In this document: positions 26,734 through 34,880 of the stretch, piece by piece | Layout of the letters: every line of letters starts with the position of its first letter | Position numbering within the stretch: position 1 is the stretch's first letter | NCBI RefSeq assembly: GCF_012844365.1 | Contig: NZ_CP051626.1 | Span: 3,472,001 to 3,536,000, forward strand | Direction of reading: 5' to 3' | Length of the DNA: 64,000 nt | Source: Brevibacterium sp. 'Marine' | GTDB taxonomy: Bacteria > Actinomycetota > Actinomycetes > Actinomycetales > Brevibacteriaceae | Position numbers and translations under genes: made by a program | The notes under the pieces: generated by a model | The model's input: the letters and a program-made list of their open reading frames with translations, nothing else | Told to the model about the DNA's origin: nothing | Database searches by the model: none

Positions 26734-27420
26734 ATGACTTCTCGAAGCACCGACGGTTCGCTGAATGACGCTCAGGACGGCCCCGACACCGTCCCGGTCG
26801 CCGAGGCGGCCGTCGAGCACACCGTCGGCTCCGCCGCTGACTCTGCCGCCGGCGCCGCCGCGCCCGGCCCGTCGCTGTCACCGAGTCAGCAGATCGCTGC
26901 GGCCCTGAAACGTGAACGGCTGCGGGCCGGGCTCTCCTTGTCCGAGGTCGCCCGGCGGGCCGGCGTCGGCAAGTCGACGATGTCCGGACTCGAGACCGGA
27001 AGCGGGAATCCGAGTTTGGAGACGATGTGGGCTCTGGCCGCTGCGCTCGACATCCCTCTCGCCCGCCTGCTCGACCCTCCCCCGCACGAGGTCGCATTCC
27101 AGCATGTCGGCGATATGCCCAGCCTGCCGTCGACGACCGCGAACTACGTGGCCACCCTGCTCTCACCGTCGCCGACGAATGCCCGACGGGACGTCTACTT
27201 CATCCAAGCCGAACCGGGCGAGCCCAGAGAATCTCAGCCGCATCCCCAGGGCACGATCGAACATGTCATCCTCGGCCGCGGGGCCGCTCGCATCGAGGTG
27301 CTCGGGAAGTCCTATGACCTGGGCGTCGGCGACTATCTCACCTATCCGGGCGATCAGCCTCATCGCTTCACGGCTCTGGCGCCGGGCACGAACGCCGTCT
27401 TCGTCGTCGAAAGCAGCTGA
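26734..27420 (+). CDS. XRE-cupin transcriptional regulator of azlCD (predicted)
   Basis: A 228-residue two-domain regulator. After a 50-residue Ala/Asp/Ser-rich leader, the helix-turn-helix lies at about 60-110 (SLSEVARRAGVGKSTMSGLE) and a C-terminal cupin at about 160-225 (EHVILGRGAARIEV, GDYLTYPGDQPHRF) that should bind a small ligand. The leaderless ATG is well supported. Divergence from azlC, with a palindrome between them, suggests it controls export in response to an amino acid; that is inference, as Lrp is the usual regulator of BrnFE in corynebacteria. Confidence 0.88.
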   Translation: MTSRSTDGSLNDAQDGPDTVPVAEAAVEHTVGSAADSAAGAAAPGPSLSPSQQIAAALKRERLRAGLSLSEVARRAGVGKSTMSGLETGSGNPSLETMWALAAALDIPLARLLDPPPHEVAFQHVGDMPSLPSTTANYVATLLSPSPTNARRDVYFIQAEPGEPRESQPHPQGTIEHVILGRGAARIEVLGKSYDLGVGDYLTYPGDQPHRFTALAPGTNAVFVVESS

Positions 27421-27432
27421 CTGCCTCCACGG

Positions 27433-28581
27433 CTATTCGGCGGCCGGGCCATCGTCGTCATCGGCGTTCTCGGCCAGCGGCGGAAGCCGCGACTGGGCTT
27501 CGGCACGCGTGAGTCCCGCGGCCTGCAGCAGGTCGACGGCGACCGTGCGCAGGAGCAGAACCATCGACTCGTCGTGGATGTCCCAATCGGACTTCGCCCG
27601 CGGATCCAGAGCTCCCGCTGCCTCGGACAGGGCCGCCTCGGCGAGGGATCGATCGGTCCCACGACGCAAGGCGATCTCGAGCTTCTTCGCACCGTCGGCC
27701 AAGGAGCCGACGTAATCGGCGATGACGGGCTTGCCGACGCCGAGCTCGGTGACGCCGACGACACGACGGGCGATGACCCGCATGGTCCGCATGGCTCGGT
27801 CGGAGAAGGTGTGGGCGCGGGACAGTCGGGTCACCTCGGCGGCATGGCGTCGGGCCCGCGCATTGATCTTCGCGGCCTCGCGGGAGATCCGCAGGGATGA
27901 GCCCCAGGAGTCGATGATGTCCTGGGTTTCGCGAGCACGCTCGAGGGCCCGCCCGGCCATGGTCACATCGGCTTCGCGCAGGGCGCGTTTCATCATCCGG
28001 AGGACGGCGTCGATCTCCTCGAGCATGTCTGCGGCCAAACGCCGCGGAACCTTTCGGGCGTCGCGCGGGATCAGCAGGGCCAGCAGAATCGCGCAGACGG
28101 ATCCGGTCAGCGCGTCGAGGGTGCGCGGGAACGGCAGGGTGGTGGCGCTGGCGGGGACAACGACGACATAGACGGATTGGACGGCGATCTGAGTGATGAA
28201 GATGCCGCCGGAGTTGAGGATCGTGCCGATGACCAGGCCGATGATCAGAGTCAGGGCGAGCTGCCAGATGCCGGAGCCGTAGAGGTTGACGAGGATCTCG
28301 CCGACGAGCACCCCGAACGTCGCCCCGAAGCCGATCTCGAGGGCGCGGCGCAGACGACGGTCGACGACGGGGCCGATGCCGACGGCCGAGGCGACCGCGG
28401 CAAGGAACGGATACGGGTGGCCGAGCACATAGACGCAGAAGGAGTAGGCGGCGGTCGCGGCGATGGGGATCTGGATCAGCTGACCGGAATTCACCCACAC
28501 CCGCTTGAGTCCCAAGCGCAGGCGGTGGGCGACGACGTTGAACCCCCGCCGAGGCAGTTCGCTGACCCGAGTCTCCGCCAT
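27433..28581 (-). CDS. FUSC/aromatic acid exporter-like membrane protein
   Basis: A 382-residue protein with five or six N-terminal hydrophobic helices (IQIPIAATAAYSFCVYVLG, LALTLIIGLVIGTILNSGG, CAILLALLIP) and a helical cytoplasmic C-terminal half (EEIDAVLRMMKRALREADV). This is the layout of FUSC/YccS/ArAE proteins, thought to export aromatic acids or to be envelope stress proteins. The ATG at 28581 has an AGGGGA site and starts before conserved sequence; an ATG at 28635 lacks one. An acidic DDDDGPAAE tail ends the protein 12 bp past the regulator's stop. Confidence 0.8.
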   Translation of the reverse strand: MAETRVSELPRRGFNVVAHRLRLGLKRVWVNSGQLIQIPIAATAAYSFCVYVLGHPYPFLAAVASAVGIGPVVDRRLRRALEIGFGATFGVLVGEILVNLYGSGIWQLALTLIIGLVIGTILNSGGIFITQIAVQSVYVVVVPASATTLPFPRTLDALTGSVCAILLALLIPRDARKVPRRLAADMLEEIDAVLRMMKRALREADVTMAGRALERARETQDIIDSWGSSLRISREAAKINARARRHAAEVTRLSRAHTFSDRAMRTMRVIARRVVGVTELGVGKPVIADYVGSLADGAKKLEIALRRGTDRSLAEAALSEAAGALDPRAKSDWDIHDESMVLLLRTVAVDLLQAAGLTRAEAQSRLPPLAENADDDDGPAAE

Positions 28582-28666
28582 CAGTCCCCTCTGCCGCTTG
28601 CTGGTCCTGTACTCAGAATACCGGAAATGTGGCATGCTAAAGTCTGTCCGCCGAGGAGGCTATTGA

Positions 28667-31600
28667 ATGACAACGAATCTCACCCGAAGCGAAGCGCAGA
28701 GTCGAACACAGCTGCTCGAGGTCGATTCCTACTCAGTCCATATCGACGTCAGCAACGCTGAAACCGACGCCGACACCTATCTTTCTCGCACTGTCGTCGA
28801 CTTCACCGCCCGCTTCGTCGATTCGACATTCATCGACCTGATCGCCGACTCCGTGACGTCCGTGCTGATCAATGGTGAGAGCCTCTCCCCCGCCGAGGTG
28901 TTCGACGGCGCCCGGGTCACGTTCCCCGTCCGCGCCGGCCGCAATTCCCTGACGATCGAAGCGCAGGCACGCTATTCCACCTCGGGCGAGGGGCTGCACC
29001 GGTTCACCGATCCTGCCGACGGCAAGACCTACCTCTATACGCAGTACGAGCCCACCGACGCCAGACGTGTGTTCGCGAACTTCGACCAGCCCGACCTCAA
29101 GGCGGAGTTCATCTTCACGGTCACGGCTCCCGCGCATTTTCAGGTCCTGTCGAACCGGGCCGAAGCGAGGACGGAACCGGCCGAGGCAGCGGCGGGGGCC
29201 GCCTCGGCGGTCACCCATCACTTCGAACCGACGCTCAAGCAGTCGAGCTATATCACCTGCATCACCGCGGGCCCATACGAAGGGGCGACGGATGAGTGGA
29301 CGGACCCGCGCACCGGACAGACCGTGCAGCTGGGCGCATGGACGCGGGCGAGCCTCGTCGATCACCTCGACGCGGACGATATCTTCGGCGTCACGAAGGC
29401 CGGGCTCGATTTCTTCACCTCCGAATTCGACTACCCCTATCCGTGGGGCAAGTACGATCAGATCTTCGTCCCCGAGTACAACCTCGGCGCGATGGAGAAC
29501 CCCGGTCTGGTCACGTTCACGGACAATCTGATCTTCCGCGACAAGGTCACGGACGCGAACTACGAATCACGTGCCAATGTCATCCTGCACGAGATGGCGC
29601 ACATGTGGTTCGGCGATCTCGTCACGATGAAGTGGTGGGATGATCTGTGGCTCAAGGAGTCGTTCGCCGATTTCATGGGTGGGCTCGCGCTGGCCGAGGC
29701 GACCCGGTTCACCGACGGCTGGGTGACTTTCGCGCTGCGGCGCAAGGCGTGGGCGTACACACAGGATCTGTATCCGACGACGCACCCGATCGTCGCCGAC
29801 ATCCCCGACGTCGAGGCCGCGAAGCTCAATTTCGACGGCATCACCTATGCCAAGGGCGCATCCGTGCTCAAGCAGCTCGTCGCGTTCGTCGGCCGGGAGG
29901 CGTTCTTCGCCGGGTCGCGGCTGTACTTCAAACGGTTCGAGTACGGCAACACCGAGCTCGCGGATTTCCTCGAATGCCTCGCCGAGGCGGCTCCCGACAG
30001 GGACATCGCGAACTGGGCGGCCGCGTGGTTGGGGACGTCCGGAGTCTCGGAGCTGTCCCTGCAGCTGACCACCTCGGATGGTGCAGCTGGGCCTTCGGCC
30101 GGGTCGGCGGCCGGGTCGGCTGGAGCGGTCGGGTCGGCTGGAGCGGTCGGGTCGGCTGGATACTCCGGGTCTGCTGGATTCGCCAGCGGCGGAGCACCGA
30201 CGGATTCCGTTGCTGCCTCGCGGGGCGCGGGAGGCGGGAGACTCGTGGCTTCGAGCTCGGGAGCTCGGCTGCGCAGTCCGGATGCGGTCGACGACAGCGT
30301 CGACAGTGCGACCGGAGTCGCTCATGCGGCCGGGTCCGGGGGCAGCGGCAGTGTTCAGCCGCCTCGGCGACGGTCCGGGTCGGAGAAGGTCACGGGTGCC
30401 ACGATCACTCAGGCCGATTCGGCCGAGGGCGCGGCTCTGCTGCGGCCGCACACGATCGAGATCGCCACGCTCGGGCGGTCGGGGCGGGCGATCGTTCCCC
30501 TCGATTCCTTCCGTTTCGAGTTCTCGACCGAGTCGGCCGACGTCGAGCAGCTGATCGGCCGCAGTGCCGGCGTGATCACTCTGCTCAACTACAACGATCT
30601 GGACTATGCGCGGGTGCGCCTGGATCCGGAATCGATGGAGGCGGCGGTCACTTCGGCGTCGCGGATCACGGACCCGCTGTCGCGGGCGCTGGTGTGGTCG
30701 GCGTTGGACAATGCGGTCCGCGATGGGCTCATGCCGGTCCAGAAGTATCTCACCGCCTATGCCCGAAGCTTGGGCAAGGAGAGCCACGCAGGGATCATGG
30801 CGGGGCTCAGTCAGACCGCTCTGACCTGCATCGATCAGTGGGTGGCGGACCGGAACTTCGATGCCGCGATCATGGGGCTGCTGGGAGCGGCGTTGGATGC
30901 GTTGGCTGCGGCGAAGGCCGGGTCGGATGCGCAGCTGCATCTGGCCAATCTGGTGTTGGCGCTGACGTCGCGGACGGCGCGATGCGCCGCCGGCAGTTCC
31001 GCGGTGGCCATGGGTCGTGGATTCGCCAGTCAGATCCTTGCGGTGCCCGTCGGCGAGGAGGTCGACCGGATGTATGCCGGAGCCCCCGGGCAGGCCGGGC
31101 GAGTCGATTCTGCAGATCAGGCCGAAGCGGTGGATCAAGCCGGTACGGTGGATCAGTCGGTCGAAGCGTCCGGCGGTGCCCGCGCGGGTCGAGGTGCCGA
31201 GCATTCGACTGCGACGCTGCCGTTCCGCGGCCTCATCAATGATCATGCCCTGCGGTGGAATGCGCTGACGGCGCTCGTGTGCCTCGGGTGGGCCGATCAG
31301 ACGGATATCGCACGGGAGAATCATTCTGATCCCAGCTCTTCGGGCCGACTTCACGCCGAGACAGCCAGTGCGGCCCTGCCTCTGCCGATCGTCAAGATCC
31401 GTGCGTGGGAGGCGATCCGCGAGGCGGGCGCGCTGAGCAATGATGTGCTGTCGGCGATCATCTCCGGATTCATCGCGCCGAGTGCGATGCCGCTCATCGA
31501 GGAGTATGTCGATGAGTACTTCGATGGTCTGCTCGGGTTCTGGATGGACAATTCGATCGAGATCGCCCGTCGCCTGGTGCTCGGCCTCTACCCCCGCTGG

Positions 31601-31753
31601 TCCGTCAACGAGGAGGCTGTGGTCGAGAAGACCGACGCGTGGTTGGCGGCCAACGTCGATGCGCCCGCGGCCCTGCGCCGCCTGGTCATCGAACGACGGG
31701 ATGATCTGGCCCGTGCCATCTTCCTGAAATCGACTCAGAGTTCACGTCACTGA
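28667..31753 (+). CDS. pepN: aminopeptidase N (M1 family) with large low-complexity insertions
   Basis: A 1028-residue zinc metallopeptidase releasing N-terminal residues from peptides. The exopeptidase motif GAMEN and the zinc site H308-E309-x-x-H312 with E331 (HEMAHMWFGDL, LKESFADF) are intact; the C-terminal ERAP1-like helical domain is present. Actinobacterial PepN is usually about 850 residues. The excess lies in a Gly/Ala/Ser stretch of about 110 residues (from about residue 468, containing GSAGAV repeats) and a second insertion of about 45 near residue 805-850. The ATG has a GAGGAGG site; TAAAGT about 25 bases upstream of the start is a likely -10. Confidence 0.93.
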   Translation: MTTNLTRSEAQSRTQLLEVDSYSVHIDVSNAETDADTYLSRTVVDFTARFVDSTFIDLIADSVTSVLINGESLSPAEVFDGARVTFPVRAGRNSLTIEAQARYSTSGEGLHRFTDPADGKTYLYTQYEPTDARRVFANFDQPDLKAEFIFTVTAPAHFQVLSNRAEARTEPAEAAAGAASAVTHHFEPTLKQSSYITCITAGPYEGATDEWTDPRTGQTVQLGAWTRASLVDHLDADDIFGVTKAGLDFFTSEFDYPYPWGKYDQIFVPEYNLGAMENPGLVTFTDNLIFRDKVTDANYESRANVILHEMAHMWFGDLVTMKWWDDLWLKESFADFMGGLALAEATRFTDGWVTFALRRKAWAYTQDLYPTTHPIVADIPDVEAAKLNFDGITYAKGASVLKQLVAFVGREAFFAGSRLYFKRFEYGNTELADFLECLAEAAPDRDIANWAAAWLGTSGVSELSLQLTTSDGAAGPSAGSAAGSAGAVGSAGAVGSAGYSGSAGFASGGAPTDSVAASRGAGGGRLVASSSGARLRSPDAVDDSVDSATGVAHAAGSGGSGSVQPPRRRSGSEKVTGATITQADSAEGAALLRPHTIEIATLGRSGRAIVPLDSFRFEFSTESADVEQLIGRSAGVITLLNYNDLDYARVRLDPESMEAAVTSASRITDPLSRALVWSALDNAVRDGLMPVQKYLTAYARSLGKESHAGIMAGLSQTALTCIDQWVADRNFDAAIMGLLGAALDALAAAKAGSDAQLHLANLVLALTSRTARCAAGSSAVAMGRGFASQILAVPVGEEVDRMYAGAPGQAGRVDSADQAEAVDQAGTVDQSVEASGGARAGRGAEHSTATLPFRGLINDHALRWNALTALVCLGWADQTDIARENHSDPSSSGRLHAETASAALPLPIVKIRAWEAIREAGALSNDVLSAIISGFIAPSAMPLIEEYVDEYFDGLLGFWMDNSIEIARRLVLGLYPRWSVNEEAVVEKTDAWLAANVDAPAALRRLVIERRDDLARAIFLKSTQSSRH

Positions 31754-32005
31754 CCGGAAGGCGCCTCGGCGAGGGGGCTTGAGCGAATCAGCTCCGCAGC
31801 CGCCTCGGCGAGGGGACCTTGGGCGTATCCGCTCAGCAGCTGCTTCGGCGGGCGGCCATGAGCGAATCAGCTCAGCAGCCGCCTCGACGGACGAGTACCG
31901 GTGAAACCGGGCCGACGGTCGTCCCGGTCGACTCTGTTCGATACCGGCTTCGACGAGCGCCGCTCCCCTGGCGGGGCTCTCCAGCTAGGGCTCACTTGAA
32001 ATCGC
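31754..32005. repeat. 39-bp imperfect tandem repeats after pepN
   Basis: Units at 31761-31798, 31799-31838 and 31839-31877, plus a partial one from 31878, each beginning GC(C)GCCTCGGCGAGG and ending ATCAGCTCAGCA. No coding frame is convincing. The rest of the stretch to 32005 shows nothing else. Confidence 0.75.
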
Positions 32006-32041
32006 TGATGGCCGGCACCCTTCCTGGGGCACCGGCCATCA
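32006..32041. terminator. hairpin between convergent pepN and the NlpC/P60 gene
   Basis: TGATGGCCGG (32006-32015) pairs with CCGGCCATCA (32032-32041) around 16 bases that can pair further in part. Confidence 0.65.
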
Positions 32042-32123
32042 AAGTGTCGGCTCGCAACTGTATCCGGGTGAACAGGCTGGTCGTCGCTCCGGCCCAATCC
32101 GGGCCGCTCCGGCTCAGTCCGGG

Positions 32124-33212
32124 TCAGAGGATCCGGCGGGCTCCGGAGAATTCGTTTCCGGAATCCCACTTCTTCCAGTCGGTGACGTAGACGTCCTTCG
32201 ACGCGTTCGGCGAGTGGATCATCTTGCCGTCGCCGACGTACATGCCGACGTGGTGGACCGTTCCCGAACTGGTCGAGAAGAACAGCAGGTCACCGGGTTT
32301 GAGGTTCGACGAGGAGACTGCCTTGCCGGCTTTCGCCTGTTCGCCGGAGTCGCGGGGCAGGTCGATGCCGTGGGCTTTGTAGATGGAGTAGGTGAATCCG
32401 GAGCAGTCGAATCCGTAAGCGGAGACTCCGGCCCACAGGTAGCGCAGGCCGTCGAACTGCTTCGCGGTCTTCACAAGGTCTTTGCCGCTGGGCTTCTCGG
32501 GTTTGCCGCCGACATCGTAGACCTCGACATCGTCGATATCGATCCAGGCGGCTCCGCCTCCGGGGAGTGCGACGCGGACATCGTCGACGTCCTGGGCGAT
32601 GAGGGGCAGGTCGACGTTGAAGCTGACGTCGGCACCGGTGTCCTTGGTGAATTCGATGCCTTCGAGTTCGCTCTTGGGCTTCGTGACCACGGCGCGGGGC
32701 TGGTCCTCGCGGAGCTTTCCGAAGCGGTCGTTTTCGACCAGCTGCTTCTTGGGCAGCCAGCCCGGGTAGCCCTTCTTGTCCTTCGGGGTCTTCTGGTCGG
32801 TCACGGCAACCTTGGCCCAGCTGCCCTTGATATCGAGGACGGAGACTTCCGAACCGTAGGTCGCCTGGGTCTCGGTTTTGCCAGTCAGTCCGCGGCGCAC
32901 ATCGGTGGATTCGAGATTCTTGTTCCACTTCTTGAGGTCGACGGGGTGCTGGAGCGCAGGCTTATCCACCTTGCGCGGGGCCTTAGGGTCGGTCCACAGC
33001 GTCGCTACCGTGACATCGACGTAGGCGGTCTCGCCCTTCTCGATCTTGCCATCGGTGATTCGTTCGAGCTCTTGGCCGGGTACAACACCAGCGGAGATGC
33101 CGGACGTATTTGCGGCGTCGGTCGAGGACAGATTGCTCGACAGTGCGGGAGCACCGGCGCCGAAAACCAGTCCGACCCCAAGTGCTGCCGAAACAGCAAT
33201 TTTGGTACGCAT
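32124..33212 (-). CDS. secreted NlpC/P60-family cell-wall peptidase
   Basis: A 362-residue exported cysteine peptidase predicted to cleave peptidoglycan stem peptides (D-Glu to DAP). A signal peptide (MRTKIAVSAALGVGLVFGAG) is followed by an SH3-like central region (VSVLDIKGSWAKVAV) and the C-terminal NlpC/P60 domain with catalytic Cys in YGFDCSGFTYS and His in VHHVGMYVGDGKMIHSPN. The ATG has an AAAGAG site. A leader of about 140 bases precedes it. It stands alone; the long leader suggests post-transcriptional control. Confidence 0.9.
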   Translation of the reverse strand: MRTKIAVSAALGVGLVFGAGAPALSSNLSSTDAANTSGISAGVVPGQELERITDGKIEKGETAYVDVTVATLWTDPKAPRKVDKPALQHPVDLKKWNKNLESTDVRRGLTGKTETQATYGSEVSVLDIKGSWAKVAVTDQKTPKDKKGYPGWLPKKQLVENDRFGKLREDQPRAVVTKPKSELEGIEFTKDTGADVSFNVDLPLIAQDVDDVRVALPGGGAAWIDIDDVEVYDVGGKPEKPSGKDLVKTAKQFDGLRYLWAGVSAYGFDCSGFTYSIYKAHGIDLPRDSGEQAKAGKAVSSSNLKPGDLLFFSTSSGTVHHVGMYVGDGKMIHSPNASKDVYVTDWKKWDSGNEFSGARRIL

Positions 33213-33362
33213 TATTTCTCTTTCGGTCTGCGGGCGGCAGGCCCGCGTGGGGGAAGTCTCCGAAGGTGCGCAAGCGCATTCGGCGTACTGTCTTCGCTTC
33301 AGATTCGGCCTCCCCGTCAGGAGCGGCCTCGCCGGAAACGAGGTTCTGCACGGTGTCGATTC
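33213..33362 (-). promoter_or_regulatory. long structured leader of the NlpC/P60 gene, riboswitch candidate
   Basis: A TAGAAT box at 33363-33358 (minus strand) would give a transcript leader of about 140 nt. It contains a CCTCG...CGAGG hairpin near 33324-33340 and further GC-rich stems. NlpC/P60 and rpf genes of actinobacteria often sit under c-di-AMP (ydaO-type) riboswitches; I cannot match the consensus by eye, so this is position-based only. Confidence 0.3.
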
Positions 33363-33472
33363 TACCGGCTGTCACACGACTGTCGGTATTCATGACACCG
33401 TGACAGGATAACGCGGACTGGTCATGGATTGAAGTCCTCTTGCTCGAATCGATGCTCAGCTGAGACTTCGAT

Positions 33473-33524
33473 CCGGTGCCGCTGGCTGATATCGGCCCCG
33501 ACCGATATCAGCCAGCGGCACCGG
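33473..33524. terminator. 23-bp perfect hairpin downstream of the flavin monooxygenase gene
   Basis: Arms 33473-33495 and 33502-33524 are perfectly complementary (23 bp) around CCCCGA. It lies 60 bp beyond the stop of the LLM gene and before the NlpC/P60 promoter. Confidence 0.85.
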
Positions 33525-33544
33525 GGACAGCCCTCAGTCAGGTG

Positions 33545-33608
33545 TCACATATCGGTGCCTGCACCAGCTCTCCTGCACCAGCTCTCACTTATCGGTGCCT
33601 GCACCAGC
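33545..33608. repeat. 40-bp-spaced duplicate of the monooxygenase 3' end
   Basis: TCAC(A/T)TATCGGTGCCTGCA and the bases following occur at 33545 and again at 33585. The second copy is the stop and last codons of the LLM gene; the first is a non-coding copy downstream. A shorter TGCACCAGCTCTC duplication lies between them. Confidence 0.8.
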
Positions 33609-34700
33609 GACGCCGGAAGCTGTGGTGGAACCGAGGACTTCTGCGGCGAGCAATTCGATCGTCTGGATCCGTCCCGGGTCTTCGCGTACGTCTTCGCCTT
33701 CCATGGCGCCGGCGATCGGCTGGATCATGATCTCGTCGACGTCGAAGCGCTCGGCGAGTTCCTCGAGCTGCGCGGACACGGATTCCGTGTCGCCGATGAT
33801 CCAGTTGCCGGAGAGCTCTTCGCCGACCATGCGCTCCTGGTCGGTCATCACGGATCGCACGTCGTCGCCGGCCAGGTGCAGTTTCTCCATCGGTCCGCCG
33901 GTGCGCAGTCGAGCCATCTGCAGCATGAAGGGTTCCGAGCGCAGCTGCGCTTCATCCTCGGTGGGTGCCGCGACGACGTTGGCCGTGACGAAGGTCTGCG
34001 GCGTGTCACCATAGGCGCCCGGAGTGAAATTGTCGCGGTAGATCTTCATTCCGGTGGTGGCACCGGATGCGAAGTGGTTGGCGAAGACATAGGGCATGCC
34101 GAGCTCAGCTGCCAGCCGCGCAGAGTATCCGGACGATCCGAGCAGCCACGGCAGCGGCTGCGTTCCCGGCACTGCCGCGGGGGTCGCCTTGAGCACGTGT
34201 TCGCGCCCGCCGTGGAGCGGAACTCGCATCCCTTCGGGCTGCATGAGGCTGAGAGTGTCGATCACGTGTTGGGGGAACTGTTCGACGGGATCGATTGCTC
34301 GCCCTTCGCCGTCGACCATCCGTCCCTCGCCGAGGTGGCCTCGCATTGCCGCCGAGGTGATCGGGTCCGTCCCCGGTGCGCGCCCGATTCCCAGATCGAT
34401 GCGGTCGCCGTAGACCGCCGACAGGAGGGCGAAGAGTTCGGCGACGGCCAGCGGAGCGTGGTTGGGAAGCATGACCCCACCGGAACCGAGGCGGATCTGC
34501 TGAGTTCCTTGGCCGAGGTACATGAGTTCGGGCCCAGGCATCGTCGATGCGATCGACGGCATGTTGTGGTGCTCGGCCACCCAATAGCGAGTGAATCCGA
34601 GCTTGTCAGCCGTGTCGATGATCTGCTTCGAGGCGGCGAAGGAGTCTGCTGTCGTCTGTCCTGTGCGGACGGGGATGAGGTCGAGGATCGAAAGCTTCAT
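33585..34700 (-). CDS. LLM-class flavin-dependent oxidoreductase (MsnO8 type)
   Basis: A 371-residue FMN/F420-type luciferase-like monooxygenase. SILDLIPVRTGQT, RYWVAEHHNMPSIAS and RIDLGIGRAPGTDP are the signature blocks of the MsnO8/alkanal monooxygenase group; PWLLGSSGYSARLAAELGMP follows. The ATG at 34700 starts the conserved N-terminus; no ribosome-binding site or leaderless box is obvious upstream. The gene is followed by a duplicated 3' end and a strong hairpin. Substrate unknown. Confidence 0.88.
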   Translation of the reverse strand: MKLSILDLIPVRTGQTTADSFAASKQIIDTADKLGFTRYWVAEHHNMPSIASTMPGPELMYLGQGTQQIRLGSGGVMLPNHAPLAVAELFALLSAVYGDRIDLGIGRAPGTDPITSAAMRGHLGEGRMVDGEGRAIDPVEQFPQHVIDTLSLMQPEGMRVPLHGGREHVLKATPAAVPGTQPLPWLLGSSGYSARLAAELGMPYVFANHFASGATTGMKIYRDNFTPGAYGDTPQTFVTANVVAAPTEDEAQLRSEPFMLQMARLRTGGPMEKLHLAGDDVRSVMTDQERMVGEELSGNWIIGDTESVSAQLEELAERFDVDEIMIQPIAGAMEGEDVREDPGRIQTIELLAAEVLGSTTASGVAGAGTDK

Positions 34701-34750
34701 ACCGAGGCAACAGTGCGTGCGAGCGGAACATTCCGATCCCGACCGACCTG

Positions 34751-34880
34751 GCGATCGACCGAAGAGGGTCCATCCGGCGATCGGCCGAAGAGGGTCCATC
34801 CGGCGGTCAGCCGAAGTGAGCCGGTCTGGCGATCAACCGGAGGTGGCCGGCCTGACGGTCAGCCGAAGAGAGTCTCTCCG
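34751..34880. repeat. five 26-bp tandem repeats at the 3' end of the HNH gene
   Basis: Exact 26-bp periodicity at 34751, 34777, 34803, 34829 and 34855 (consensus GCGATCGGCCGAAGAGGGTC). The fifth unit contains the HNH gene's stop (34859-34861) and its last codons. The first two differ at a single base. Confidence 0.9.
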
